Source: Wenzhouxiangella limi (lineage in GTDB: Bacteria; Pseudomonadota; Gammaproteobacteria; Xanthomonadales; Wenzhouxiangellaceae). From it: DNA of 64,000 nt. Both the position numbers and the translations under genes were made by a program. Every line of letters begins with the position of its first letter. The stretch's first letter is position 1. The stretch spans positions 186,001 to 250,000 of the forward strand of contig NZ_JAAGSC010000040.1 of assembly GCF_010499265.1 (NCBI RefSeq), written 5' to 3'. The notes under the pieces are model-generated. The model did no database searches. It was not told where the DNA came from and was given only the letters and a program-made list of their open reading frames with translations. Of the stretch, positions 17,734 through 27,122 are shown piece by piece.

Positions 17734-19431
17734 ATGCGTATTCTGCTCACCTGCCACGCCTTCAACAGTCTGAGTCAGCGCGTCCACGCCGAGCTGCGCG
17801 CGGCCGGACACGCGGTCAGCGTCGAGCTCGACATCAGCGATGAGGTCACCGCCGAGGCGGTTGAGCTGTTCAAGCCCGACGTGCTGGTCGCGCCCTTTCT
17901 CAAGCGCAAGATTCCGGAGTCGGTATTCGCCGCCGTGCCCTGCCTGATCGTCCACCCCGGCCCGCCGGGCGACCGCGGCCCGGCCGCGCTGGACTGGGCG
18001 GTGCTGGAAAATGAGCCCGAGTGGGGGGTATCGATCATCCAGGCCACCGAGGAGCTCGACGGCGGGCCCGTTCTGGCCAGCCGGATGTTTGCCACGCGTC
18101 CGGCGCGCAAGTCCAGCCTGTACCGGATCGAGGTTACCGAAGGCGCGGTGGCCGCGCTGTTCGACGCGCTGGCCAAGGTCGAGCGGGGCGAGCCCGGCGA
18201 TCCGCCGCCGCCCGGGCGCTGGCGAGATCCGGTCCCGCCAACCGCCCGGCGCATCGACTGGACGACTGACGACACCGCCACCGTGCTTACCAAGATCCGC
18301 AGCGCCGACGGCTTTCCCGGCGTGATCGACGAGATCGCCGGGCGCGAGGTGCGCCTGTTCAATGCCTGGACCGAGCCGGAACTGAACGGCGAGCCGGGCG
18401 CGCTATTGGCGCGCTGCCACGGCGCAATCTGCCGGGCCACGGTTGACGGCGCGGTCTGGATCGGGCACCTGAAAGAGTCCGGTGACCAGCCCTTCAAGCG
18501 CCGCGCGACGAGGGTGCTGGGCGAGGCGGTAGCGGACTTGCCCGAGCTGGATCTCGAGACCGACCCGGAATCCGGACGCGGGCCGATCCGCTACCGCGAA
18601 GTCGGTGATGTCAGCCTCCTGGACTTCGATTTCTACAACGGCGCCATGAGTACCAAGGATTGCCGAGCGCTTCTTGCGGCCTACCAGCAGGCCACCCAGC
18701 GCCCGACCCGGGTAATCGTGCTGGCCGGCGGCGCCGACTTCTGGTCCAACGGCATGGATTTGAACACCATCGAAGCCGCGGCCAGCCCGCCGGACGAGTC
18801 CTGGGACAACATCCGCGCCATCGACGAGGTGGCCGAGGCCATCATCCGCACCACCTCCCACCTCACCGTCTCGGCCATCGGCGGCAACGCCGCGGCCGGC
18901 GGGGTGTTCCTGGCCCTGGCCGCCGACGAGGTCTGGGCGCGCGCCGGCGTGGTGCTCAACCCGCACTACAAGAACATGGGCAACCTGTACGGCTCGGAGT
19001 ACTGGACCTACCTTTTACCGAAGCGCGTGGGCGAGGGCGGCATCAAGGCCGTCATGGGCCATCGCCTGCCCATGCTGGCGGCCGAGGCGCAAGACCTGGG
19101 CCTGGTCGACCGCACCGGCCCGACCAAGCGCTCGGACTTCGATGCCTTTGCGCTGGAGCAGGCCGCACGCCTTGCAGCGGACGGCTTCGAGAACCGCCTG
19201 GCCGCCAAGGCCGAGCGCCGCGAGCACGACGAGGCCGAGCGCGCGCTGCATGAATATCGCGACGCGGAGCTCGAGCGCATGCGCATGAATTTCTACGGCT
19301 TCGACCCGTCCTACCACGTCGCCCGCTTCCGCCTGGTCCGGCGCAGTCCTCATGCCTGGACACCGCTGTACCTGGCCCATCATCGTGCGCGGGTCGGGAC
19401 GAGAAACCCGGCGGGACCAACGCAGGGATGA
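17734..19431 (+). CDS. hypX: HypX, CO-ligand synthase for NiFe hydrogenase
   Basis: A 565-residue protein with two halves: residues about 1-250 are a formyltransferase-like fold that takes the formyl group of N10-formyl-tetrahydrofolate (PCLIVHPGPPGDRGPAALDW motif) and residues about 270-510 are an enoyl-CoA hydratase fold (GGADFWSNGMDLNTIE, SAIGGNAAAGGVFLALAAD, NPHYKNMGNLYGSEYW). HypX makes the active-site CO through formyl-CoA, which matters when oxygen is present. It overlaps hypF by ATGA. Its presence suggests that the hydrogenase can also be matured under oxic or microoxic conditions. Confidence 0.95.
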   Translation: MRILLTCHAFNSLSQRVHAELRAAGHAVSVELDISDEVTAEAVELFKPDVLVAPFLKRKIPESVFAAVPCLIVHPGPPGDRGPAALDWAVLENEPEWGVSIIQATEELDGGPVLASRMFATRPARKSSLYRIEVTEGAVAALFDALAKVERGEPGDPPPPGRWRDPVPPTARRIDWTTDDTATVLTKIRSADGFPGVIDEIAGREVRLFNAWTEPELNGEPGALLARCHGAICRATVDGAVWIGHLKESGDQPFKRRATRVLGEAVADLPELDLETDPESGRGPIRYREVGDVSLLDFDFYNGAMSTKDCRALLAAYQQATQRPTRVIVLAGGADFWSNGMDLNTIEAAASPPDESWDNIRAIDEVAEAIIRTTSHLTVSAIGGNAAAGGVFLALAADEVWARAGVVLNPHYKNMGNLYGSEYWTYLLPKRVGEGGIKAVMGHRLPMLAAEAQDLGLVDRTGPTKRSDFDAFALEQAARLAADGFENRLAAKAERREHDEAERALHEYRDAELERMRMNFYGFDPSYHVARFRLVRRSPHAWTPLYLAHHRARVGTRNPAGPTQG

Positions 19432-21737
19432 GCAGACAGGGCGTGGACAATCATCACCCGGTGCGCCGGGTCACGGTCGCCGGCCGGGTCCAAGGCGTGG
19501 GCTTCCGGCCCTTCGTCTACCGCCTGGCCCATGAATTGAAGCTGACCGGCTGGGTCTTCAACGCCTCCGGCGTGGTCGAGGTCGCGATCCAGGGCCCGGC
19601 GGATCAGCTCGATGCCTTCGCCCGCGACGTCATCGAGCGCGCGCCCCCGCTGGCCCGGCCCGAGCTGTTGCGCAACGAGCCGGGCGAGGGGGAAGATTTT
19701 CAGGCCTTTGAGATCCGCGCCAGCCAGGCGCAAGCCGAGCCGGAAATCCACGTCCCGCCCGATCAGTTCATGTGCGACGACTGCCTGGTCGAGGTCAGCG
19801 ATCCGGCCGAGCGCCGCTACCGCTATCCGTTCATCAACTGCACCCAGTGCGGGCCGCGCTACACCATCATCCGGGCCTTGCCTTACGATCGGCCCAACAC
19901 GACGCTGAGAGATTTTCCGCTGTGTGCCGACTGCGACGCCGAATACCGTAATCCGCTGGACCGCCGGTTCCACGCCCAGCCGCTGGCCTGCGCAGTGTGC
20001 GGGCCCAGCCTTCGATTCGTCTCCGGCCAGACCCGCATCGAGGGCAACGAGGACAGCCTGGCCGCGGCCATCGAGGTCATCAAGGGCGGCGGTATCGTTG
20101 CCGCGCGCGGCGTTGGCGGCTACCACCTGATCTGCGATGCGGGCAATGAAAGCGCGGTCTCGGCCTTGCGCGCGCGCAAGCATCGTCCCGACAAGCCACT
20201 GGCGGTGATGGTGGCCATGGCCGGAGCCGACCGCCTGGACGGCGCGCGTGAACTGGCCGAGCTGGATCAGGCCACGGCCGCGCGCCTGGCCGACCCCGAG
20301 CGGCCCATCGTGCTGGTCCGCATGCGTCCCGACGCGAAGCTTGCGCCCAGCATCGCGCCGGGGCTGAACGAGGTCGGGCTGATGCTGCCCTACAGCCCCA
20401 TCCATCACCTGCTGCTCGGCGATCTGGGTCGGCCGATCGTGGCCACCTCGGGGAACCTGAGCGGGGAGCCCGTGCTGACCGACCCGGCCGAGGTCGAGGC
20501 GCGCTTGAGTACCGTCGCCGATGCCTTCCTGCACCACAACCGTCCGATCCAGCGGCCGGCCGACGATCCGGTCTGGCGCAAGATCGCCGGTCGCATGCGC
20601 CCGATTCGCTTGGGAAGAGGCAACGCGCCGCTGGAAATCGAGCTGCCGGTGACGCTCGGCGAACCCCTGCTGGCCGTCGGCGCCTTCCTGAAAAACACCG
20701 TTACCCTGGCCTGGAAATCGCGCGCCATCGTCTCGCCCCACATCGGCGAGCTCGACAGCCTGCGTACCGTCGAGGTCTTTCGCCAGGTCTCGGCCGATCT
20801 GCAGGATCTGTACGGTGTGCGCGCCAAAAGCCTGGCCTGCGACGCCCATCCCGACTTCCCCAACAGCCGCTGGGCGCGCGATGCCGGGCTGCCGCTGACC
20901 CGGGTGTTCCACCACGAGGCCCACGCCTCGGCCCTGGCGGGGGAGTTTGGCGTGCTGGACCGCGACATGCTCGTGTTTGCCTGGGATGGCGTGGGCTATG
21001 GTCGCGATAAGACGCTGTGGGGTGGCGAGACCTACTTCGGCCGACCCGGCGCCTGGCAGCGGGTTGCCTCGTTCAGACCTTTTCGCCTGCCCGGCGGCGA
21101 TCGCGTTACCCGCCAGCCCTGGCGCACCGCGCTGTCGCTGTCCTGGCACGCCGGCTTCGACTGGGCCGGCGCACCGGAGGTCGACCCCTTGCTAAGAACC
21201 GCCTGGGACAAGGGCATGGCCAGCCCGGTCAGCAGCGCGGTGGGGCGCCTGTTCGACGGCGCGGCGGCGCTGGCCGGTGTGGCCCTGGAGGCCAGCTACG
21301 AAGGCCAGGGCCCGACCTGGCTGGAGGCCATGGCGGCAAAGGGACGCGATCCGGGTGCACCCGATCTGGCGCTGGTCGAGGACGAGCAGGGCCTGCTGCG
21401 CGCCGACTGGTCTGAACTGATGGCGTGGATGGCCGATCCGGGCGTGCCCGTCGCCGACCGCGCCGCCGGCTTTCACGCAGCCCTGGCCCGCCTGATCGCT
21501 GCCCAGATCGGAGAGCTGGCCCGGCGTTTCGAGTTCAAGGAAGTGGGTCTGACCGGTGGCGTGTTCCAGAACAATCTGCTCGCCAGCCAGGCCGCCAGTG
21601 CGATCGAATCTGCCGGCCGTATCGCCCTGATCCCCGAGCGACTGCCCGTCAACGACGCCGGCATCAGCTATGGGCAGGTGATCGAGACGGCGTGTCTGGC
21701 GTCTGAGCCTGGCGAGTCTGGGCCTTCGGGGGCGTAA
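19428..21737 (+). CDS. hypF: Carbamoyltransferase HypF
   Basis: A 769-residue enzyme that makes the thiocarbamate precursor of the cyanide ligands from carbamoyl phosphate and passes it to HypE. In order: acylphosphatase domain with GRVQGVGFRPFVYRLA (about residues 10-95), zinc fingers built on CDDCLVEV, NCTQCGPRYT, CADCDAEY and CAVCGPS (about 110-200), a YrdC-like domain (about 210-380), and a Kae1-like domain with the metal motif HHEAHASALAGEFG. The length fits the family (about 750-780). The start at 19428 overlaps the hypX stop. Confidence 0.96.
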   Translation: MSRQGVDNHHPVRRVTVAGRVQGVGFRPFVYRLAHELKLTGWVFNASGVVEVAIQGPADQLDAFARDVIERAPPLARPELLRNEPGEGEDFQAFEIRASQAQAEPEIHVPPDQFMCDDCLVEVSDPAERRYRYPFINCTQCGPRYTIIRALPYDRPNTTLRDFPLCADCDAEYRNPLDRRFHAQPLACAVCGPSLRFVSGQTRIEGNEDSLAAAIEVIKGGGIVAARGVGGYHLICDAGNESAVSALRARKHRPDKPLAVMVAMAGADRLDGARELAELDQATAARLADPERPIVLVRMRPDAKLAPSIAPGLNEVGLMLPYSPIHHLLLGDLGRPIVATSGNLSGEPVLTDPAEVEARLSTVADAFLHHNRPIQRPADDPVWRKIAGRMRPIRLGRGNAPLEIELPVTLGEPLLAVGAFLKNTVTLAWKSRAIVSPHIGELDSLRTVEVFRQVSADLQDLYGVRAKSLACDAHPDFPNSRWARDAGLPLTRVFHHEAHASALAGEFGVLDRDMLVFAWDGVGYGRDKTLWGGETYFGRPGAWQRVASFRPFRLPGGDRVTRQPWRTALSLSWHAGFDWAGAPEVDPLLRTAWDKGMASPVSSAVGRLFDGAAALAGVALEASYEGQGPTWLEAMAAKGRDPGAPDLALVEDEQGLLRADWSELMAWMADPGVPVADRAAGFHAALARLIAAQIGELARRFEFKEVGLTGGVFQNNLLASQAASAIESAGRIALIPERLPVNDAGISYGQVIETACLASEPGESGPSGA

Positions 21738-21884
21738 GCTCGGCCTGCCGCCCTTATCGGCCGACGTCGCTCCTTGCAGGTCGGTCCCACAAGGCTAACG
21801 CGCGCGGCGCTTCATCCGCTTTCGGCCCGAACAAGGACGCTTTTATCCTTATACTGGCCATCCGCTCGAAAACGCCCGAACGTC

Positions 21885-22895
21885 ATGAAACTCGAACCCC
21901 ACATCCGCTTGGCCCACGGTAACGGCGGGCGCTACATGCGCGAACTCATCGACGGCCTGTTTGCCGCCCGCCTGGGCGAGCAGGGCCTGGACACCACGGT
22001 GGACGCGGCCATGGTCGACGTGCCGCAAGGGGTGCGCATGATGATGACCACCGACGGCTTCACCGTCGATCCGCTGGAGTTTCCCGGCGGCAACATCGGC
22101 TCGCTGGCCATCCACGGCACGGTCAACGACCTGGCCGTGGGCGGGGCGTTTCCGCTCTACCTGACCCTGAACGCCTTTATCGAGGAAGGCACCGAGACCG
22201 CGCTGCTCGAACGGATTGTCGATGCGCTTGCAGCGGCTGCGACGGAAGCTGGCGTAAAAGTCGTGGCCGGGGATACCAAGGTCCTGGCCCGCGGCGAATG
22301 CGGTGGAGTGTACCTGGCCACCACCGGCCTGGGCGTGGTGCCGGCCAGCCACAAGCTGGGCCAGCAATACGTCCAGCCCGGCGACAAGCTCATCGTCACC
22401 GGCGGCGTCGGCGACCACGGCACCGCCGTGCTGCTGGCGCGCGAGGAGTACGGCTTGCGAGGCGACCTGAAATCCGACTCGGCCAGCGTGCTGCCGATCA
22501 CCGAGATGTTGATGAAGCGCCCGGGCCTGCGTTTCATGCGCGACCCCACCCGCGGCGGCCTGGCCACCGTGGCCCTGGACCTGGCGCGCGAATCGGAACT
22601 GTCGATCAACATGGAAGAAAACGCCATCCCCTTGAGCGAACCGGTCCAGGCGGTGTGCGAACTGCTGGGCTACGACCCGCTTTATCTGGCCTGTGAGGGC
22701 CGAGTGGTCGCCGTCATCGCCGCCGACGAGGCCGACGACGCCGTGCAGGAGCTGCGCCTGTCCGGCGTCGCCCCCGACGCCGCCGTCATCGGCACCATCG
22801 GCGAGAAAAAAGGCGCGGTCACCCTGACCACCAGCCTGGGCGGCCAGCGCCTGATCGACGAGCTCGAAGACGACCCACTGCCGCGAATCTGCTGA
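21885..22895 (+). CDS. hypE: Hydrogenase maturation factor HypE
   Basis: A 336-residue AIR-synthase-like ATPase that dehydrates the thiocarboxamide on its own C-terminal cysteine to thiocyanate. Motifs: LAHGNGGRYMRELID, GDTKVLARGECGG, TGGVGDHGTAVLLAREEY, MRDPTRGGLATV, and the C-terminus LPRIC in which the last Cys carries the ligand. The start MKLEPHIRLAHG at 21885 is chosen because an in-frame upstream extension has no family similarity. A TATACT hexamer is at 21850-21855, so hypE may have its own promoter besides readthrough from hypXF. Confidence 0.95.
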   Translation: MKLEPHIRLAHGNGGRYMRELIDGLFAARLGEQGLDTTVDAAMVDVPQGVRMMMTTDGFTVDPLEFPGGNIGSLAIHGTVNDLAVGGAFPLYLTLNAFIEEGTETALLERIVDALAAAATEAGVKVVAGDTKVLARGECGGVYLATTGLGVVPASHKLGQQYVQPGDKLIVTGGVGDHGTAVLLAREEYGLRGDLKSDSASVLPITEMLMKRPGLRFMRDPTRGGLATVALDLARESELSINMEENAIPLSEPVQAVCELLGYDPLYLACEGRVVAVIAADEADDAVQELRLSGVAPDAAVIGTIGEKKGAVTLTTSLGGQRLIDELEDDPLPRIC

Positions 22896-23362
22896 GCCGC
22901 CAAGCGCCCCGGCCGGCACAGATCCTTGGCAATCGAGCATCCGTCATGCCGGACCTGATCCGGCATCAACGCGTCGCTCCGGCGCCTGGCGCATGCCGGC
23001 AATCGATAATTTGTCATGCCGGACCTGATCCGGCATCCCCAGCCCGCGAACCGGACAATAAATCGGGGATGGCCTCGATGCCGGGTTCGGCGGCGATCGG
23101 CCGCTTCAGTTCGACGCGTGGCGAGGCCCTCAGCGACCGATCCCCGCCAAACCCGGATGAGTAGCGGTGAACGCTTTTGGTCGGTTGGCTCCGAAAAGGC
23201 CTCAAAGCCATAATCCTTGACCAAGGTCTGAATCTGTTTCCTGCGCGTCTCGGTATCCCACGCGCAATTCAGGTTCGTTTCCCTCTGGCCAGGGCAGCCT
23301 GGATGTTACGCCCACGCGCGGCTTGTTGTAGAGTCTTGAGGGGCTCTTGCCGGCAATTTGAA
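22896..23362. other. Intergenic region with repeats between hypE and the S41 peptidase gene
   Basis: About 467 bases without a supported gene. It contains two REP-like hairpins (22943-22966 and 23013-23036), and one copy of a dispersed element with the core TTCGACGCGTGGCGAGGCC at about 23109-23127. The final 70 bases include AT-richer sequence that may be the promoter of the peptidase gene. No RNA gene is recognised. Confidence 0.5.
22943..23036. repeat. Two REP-like palindromic hairpins in tandem
   Basis: The 24-base unit GTCATGCCGGACCTGATCCGGCAT (core ATGCCGGA-CCTGA-TCCGGCAT, an 8-base perfect stem) occurs at 22943-22966 and again at 23013-23036, a 70-base period. Each copy is preceded by GGCAATCGA. 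This is a common proteobacterial palindromic repeat type, usually found after stop codons, and may act on mRNA stability downstream of hypE. Confidence 0.7.
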
Positions 23363-25096
23363 ATGAACAAAATATTGTCTCGTCTGGCCTCGTACCTGGT
23401 CATGATCCCGCTTGTGGTGATTAGCTTCTCGGCCCATCCTAAGGACGAGGGGCTGGCCATGCGGCATTACCAGCTAGTCACTGAAATCCGGGAGGATCAG
23501 TGGCCCGTTTGGCAGGATGAAGATGCCACTCCCGAGGACCTGGAGTCTGCGCTGGCGCAGCTTGCCGGGGCCCTCGACCACCTAGCGCGGCCCGAGGTTG
23601 AAGAACTGGCCCTGGGTAACAGCTACCTTCATTATCGGGTTTACAACATCCGGCGTGACATGCTGCAGATTGAGGCGAAGATGGGCCGTCCGGAAAGGGT
23701 TGTCGAGCAGCTGCGCTATCTGCGTCACTTCGTGGTTGCAGCGGGTGATCATGCCAGGCTGCTTGAAGAATTGCCCAAGTCCGTGCTTGATCATCCCGAC
23801 GTCCAACGCGAACTGGCTGCGTGGCGGGCTCTGGCTCGTGTAGCGGCCGCCGAATCGCTGGCCACCCCCTATGCCGAAGACCTGCCGGCCAATGAAAAGA
23901 TCGCTGGAGTCAGCCGCATCTGGGCGATGGCGCGCGAGTATTTCGTGCACTTCGACGCTAGACCCGAACTCGATTGGGATCAGGCCTACCTTGAGGCTAT
24001 AGAGACGGTGCTGGCCACGGATTCGACCGCGGACTATTACCGCGAGCTGATGCGTTTCGTGGCACGGCTCGGCGATAGTCACAGCAACGTGTATCCGCCG
24101 GAGGAACTCAGCGAACACTTCTATGCCAGGCCCCCGATCAGGACGCAGTGGATCGAAGGTCGCGTCATCGTGACCGGGGTGTTCAGTGATCGCTTGCGCG
24201 CGCTCGGGCTCAGTGTCGGCAGCGAAATTGAAAGCATCGACGATGAGGCGGTAGCAGCGTATGTACGACAGCACGTCGCGCCTTTTCAGAGTGCTTCGAC
24301 CGAACAGGATCTGAAAGTACGCAAGTATGGCTATGCGCTGCTTGCGGGGCCGTCCACTCGCAGTCTGACCCTGTCCTTGCGTCAGCCCGACGGAAGCTTG
24401 CAAACCATCGAGGTCGAGCGCTCCGGCTATACCGATGTCGAGTGGCCCGAGTCTTTTCAACGGCGCCAGCTGGATGGCGGCATCGAGTATTTGTCGCTGG
24501 ACAGCTTCGCCGATGGCAGGGCGCTGGAGGCCTTCGATGCCGCCTGGCCGGAGATCCAGCAAGCCAGCGGCCTGATCCTCGATCTTCGGAATAATGGCGG
24601 CGGCAGTTCCTGGCCCGGCTACCGAATACTGGCCTATCTGATTGATGAGCCGGCCGTGCCGGCCGCTTCGTGGACGCGACGGAATGACTCGGTCAGGCAG
24701 GCGGCGTCGGCCAGCGTGCAGTTTCATCCGCTGTCCGTTCGCCCAATCGAGCCGATCGCCGAAGACAACTACGCTGGGCCGATAGTTCTCCTGACTGGAC
24801 CCCGGACCTTTTCAGCAGCCGAGGACATGGCGATGGCCTTTGCTGTCAGCCAGCGCGGGGTGATCATCGGCCAGACCACGGCCGGCAGCACCGGCCAGCC
24901 ACTGATGTTCCATCTTCCCGGCGGCGGCATGGCGCGCATCTGTGCCAAGCGTGATACCTGGCCTGACGGCAGCCCCCTGGTCGGCGTTGGCGTGGCGCCC
25001 GACATCGAGATCGCACCCAACGTGAGCGACATCCAAGCCGGTCGGGACCCCGTCATGGAGGCGGCCATGGACTGGATTCGTGAGCGAACGGATTGA
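23363..25096 (+). CDS. Secreted S41-family (C-terminal processing) peptidase
   Basis: A 577-residue protein. Residues about 1-27 are a signal peptide (LASYLVMIPLVVISFSA). A helical region of about 200 residues comes next, then a PDZ-like part (VTGVFSDRLRALGLSVGSEIE), then the S41 core: GGIEYLSLDSFADG, LILDLRNNGGGSSW, and the nucleophile region GPRTFSAAEDMAMAF, with GQTTAGSTGQPLMFHLPGG after it. The start at 23363 is chosen because the signal peptide begins there. Acts in the periplasm or outside. Not obviously linked to the hydrogenase genes. Confidence 0.87.
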   Translation: MNKILSRLASYLVMIPLVVISFSAHPKDEGLAMRHYQLVTEIREDQWPVWQDEDATPEDLESALAQLAGALDHLARPEVEELALGNSYLHYRVYNIRRDMLQIEAKMGRPERVVEQLRYLRHFVVAAGDHARLLEELPKSVLDHPDVQRELAAWRALARVAAAESLATPYAEDLPANEKIAGVSRIWAMAREYFVHFDARPELDWDQAYLEAIETVLATDSTADYYRELMRFVARLGDSHSNVYPPEELSEHFYARPPIRTQWIEGRVIVTGVFSDRLRALGLSVGSEIESIDDEAVAAYVRQHVAPFQSASTEQDLKVRKYGYALLAGPSTRSLTLSLRQPDGSLQTIEVERSGYTDVEWPESFQRRQLDGGIEYLSLDSFADGRALEAFDAAWPEIQQASGLILDLRNNGGGSSWPGYRILAYLIDEPAVPAASWTRRNDSVRQAASASVQFHPLSVRPIEPIAEDNYAGPIVLLTGPRTFSAAEDMAMAFAVSQRGVIIGQTTAGSTGQPLMFHLPGGGMARICAKRDTWPDGSPLVGVGVAPDIEIAPNVSDIQAGRDPVMEAAMDWIRERTD

Positions 25097-25154
25097 TTGT
25101 CAGTTTATGCGACGAAATCGTCCAGGGCTATCAAAAGTATTAGAGGGCTCCCAT

Positions 25155-25940
25155 TCACCCCCAATCCCCATGCGCATGGACATGCCGATGTTCAGTGCCG
25201 TCGGCATGGACGTGGCGGTGGGCGTGGGCGAGGTTGGCGCGCCAGAGGAGGTCGGTGTCGGTGAGAGCATCGTCGAGCGGACCGTCGTAGAGCAGCCGGC
25301 CGTCTTCGCCCAGGATCAGGGCGCGCTGGCCGAGTTCGGTCGCCAGCGACAGGTTCTGGGTGGTGACCAGGGTGGTCAGGCCTTGCTGGTCGAGGAGGAA
25401 GTCGACCAGCCAGCCGGTAGCTCGGGGGTCTAAGTTGGCGGTGGGCTCGTCGAGCAGCAGTAGCCTGGGCTGGCAGGCCAGTACGCAGGCCAGGGCCAGG
25501 CGCTGTTTTTCCCCACCCGACAAACGATAGGGCGGGGTGGCCAGGTATTTTTCCAGCTGCAGGCGTTCGGCCCAGCGCCTGGCGACGGCAGTCGGCTCGG
25601 GCATGCCGAGGCGCTCGGGGCCGTAGGCGATTTCTTCAGCGACGGTGGCGTTGAACAGCATGGCCTCGGGGGACTGGAAAACCATGCCAACGTCGCGGCG
25701 GAAGTGCCGCGCAAACTCGCGCTGGCGCAGGCGGCTGGCCGACAGGGCCTCGCCCTGGTAGCGGATCTCGCCGCCGGTGGGGTCGAGCAGGCCGTCGATC
25801 AGTTTGAGCAGCGAGGACTTGCCGCAGCCGTTGGCGCCGAGCAGCACGACGCGCTCTTCTGGATTCAGGCGAAAGCTCACTTCCTTAAGAATGGCTTCGC
25901 CTTCCGGATACCGAAAGCTGACCTGCTCAAGTTCGATCAT
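25155..25940 (-). CDS. nikO: Nickel ECF transporter ATPase NikO
   Basis: A 261-residue ABC ATPase with Walker A LGANGCGKSSLL, Q-loop VGMVFQSPEAMLF, signature RLSGGEKQRLALA and Walker B LLLLDEPTANLDP, as in CbiO/NikO. The C-terminal 25 residues are rich in histidine (AHRHVHADGTEHRHVHAHG), consistent with handling of nickel or cobalt. It drives the ECF-type uptake complex with the four genes before it on the minus strand, and overlaps nikQ by 14 bases. Nickel rather than cobalt is inferred from the NikR operator and the hydrogenase context. Confidence 0.9.
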   Translation of the reverse strand: MIELEQVSFRYPEGEAILKEVSFRLNPEERVVLLGANGCGKSSLLKLIDGLLDPTGGEIRYQGEALSASRLRQREFARHFRRDVGMVFQSPEAMLFNATVAEEIAYGPERLGMPEPTAVARRWAERLQLEKYLATPPYRLSGGEKQRLALACVLACQPRLLLLDEPTANLDPRATGWLVDFLLDQQGLTTLVTTQNLSLATELGQRALILGEDGRLLYDGPLDDALTDTDLLWRANLAHAHRHVHADGTEHRHVHAHGDWG

Positions 25941-26484
25941 CGAAAAATCCTCGCGAGCGCATGCCCAAGTTCACTTCCGTGGCCTGCAGTTCGGCCTTTT
26001 CCAGCAGGGCCCCGGCCTGGCGTCCGGCGCTGCGGGCGCGGGTGGCAAGATCAGGCCGGCCGAGGCTGCGGCTGCGAAAGGCCATGCGGTAGTCGGTGAG
26101 CAGGCGCTGGAAGGTCTTGATCTGGCCCAGCGCCAGCACCACCACGAACTGCAGCGAGCGCGAGAAGTCGACCGCGCGCACCAGGTCCAGGTGGCGGGCC
26201 AGCCACAGGGTGAGGAAGGTCAGCAGCAGCACGCGCAGGTTCAGGCGCAGCACGAACAGGCCCCAGGGTTCGCCGGCCAGGCTGGCGCTCAGGACAAAGC
26301 CTAGGCTTACGGCGATGTTGACCAGGGCGATGGCGATCAGGGCGCGCTTGAGCAGGGTCGGGGTGGCGCGTCCGGCGAGCAGCAGGGCAGCGGTCAACAG
26401 CCCGCCCAGCCACAGCGGGTCGTGGATGAAGGTGATGCCGACCACGGCCACCAGCCACACTGAAAGCAGCAGGCGATCCTTCAT
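25927..26484 (-). CDS. nikQ: Nickel ECF transporter membrane subunit NikQ
   Basis: A 185-residue integral membrane protein of the CbiQ/NikQ T-component family with about five hydrophobic segments. Two coupling motifs of the family are visible as MAFRSRSLGRP and MRSRGFFDDRT near the end, which contact the ATPase. Length is shorter than the usual 220-250 residues. It overlaps nikM by four bases and nikO by 14, so the operon is tightly packed. Confidence 0.87.
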   Translation of the reverse strand: MKDRLLLSVWLVAVVGITFIHDPLWLGGLLTAALLLAGRATPTLLKRALIAIALVNIAVSLGFVLSASLAGEPWGLFVLRLNLRVLLLTFLTLWLARHLDLVRAVDFSRSLQFVVVLALGQIKTFQRLLTDYRMAFRSRSLGRPDLATRARSAGRQAGALLEKAELQATEVNLGMRSRGFFDDRT

Positions 26485-27122
26485 GCCGGCACCCGGCGGC
26501 GTTCGACCACGCTCAGGACCATCCAGGTCAGGATGCCTTCGCCCAGAGCGATGATCAGGTGCGGGCCGACCACCACCGGCAGGGTCACGGCCGGCCCGAA
26601 CGGAAAGAACAGCGGCTGGCCTTCCGTATCGCTGCCCATCAGCGGCTGGATGCCCAGCACCAGGGCGACCAGCGTGGCCGCCACCACCACCCCCAGCCAG
26701 ACCCCGATCACGGCGGCGGCCGGTCGGTGGACTTTTGCAAGCAGCCGGAACACGCCGACGGTCACGGCCGCCCCGGTCAGACCCATGGCCAGGGCGTTGA
26801 TCGCCAGCACGGTGATGCCGCCGGCGCCCAGCAGCAGCGACTGCAGCACCAGCACCAGGCTGTAGGCCAGAAACGCCGGCCAGACCCCGAACGCCAGCGC
26901 CAGCAGGCCGACCCCGACCAGGTGGCCGGAGGTGCCGCCGGGCAAGGGCACCATCACCGTGGTCAGCACGAAGGCCAGCGCGGTCAGCACGGCCAGGCGC
27001 GGGATCAGGGCGTCGTCGAACTCGCGCGCGACCTTGCGCACCGCATACGCCCAGGCCGGTGCGGCCACGGCGTAGGCGCCCAGGTAGACCTGCGGCGCGA
27101 TCAGGCCGTCAGGGATGTGCAT
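26481..27122 (-). CDS. nikM: Nickel ECF transporter substrate-binding subunit NikM
   Basis: A 213-residue membrane protein that begins MHIPDGLIAP, the hallmark of CbiM/NikM, in which the N-terminal Met1-His2 backbone and side chain bind the metal. About six to seven hydrophobic segments follow (for instance VVVAATLVALVLGI). GGTSGHLVGVGLLALAFGVW is the conserved helix with a metal-binding His. It overlaps nikL by 14 bases. Together with NikL, NikK, NikQ and NikO this gives the NikKLMQO arrangement described for nickel. Confidence 0.92.
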   Translation of the reverse strand: MHIPDGLIAPQVYLGAYAVAAPAWAYAVRKVAREFDDALIPRLAVLTALAFVLTTVMVPLPGGTSGHLVGVGLLALAFGVWPAFLAYSLVLVLQSLLLGAGGITVLAINALAMGLTGAAVTVGVFRLLAKVHRPAAAVIGVWLGVVVAATLVALVLGIQPLMGSDTEGQPLFFPFGPAVTLPVVVGPHLIIALGEGILTWMVLSVVERRRVPA

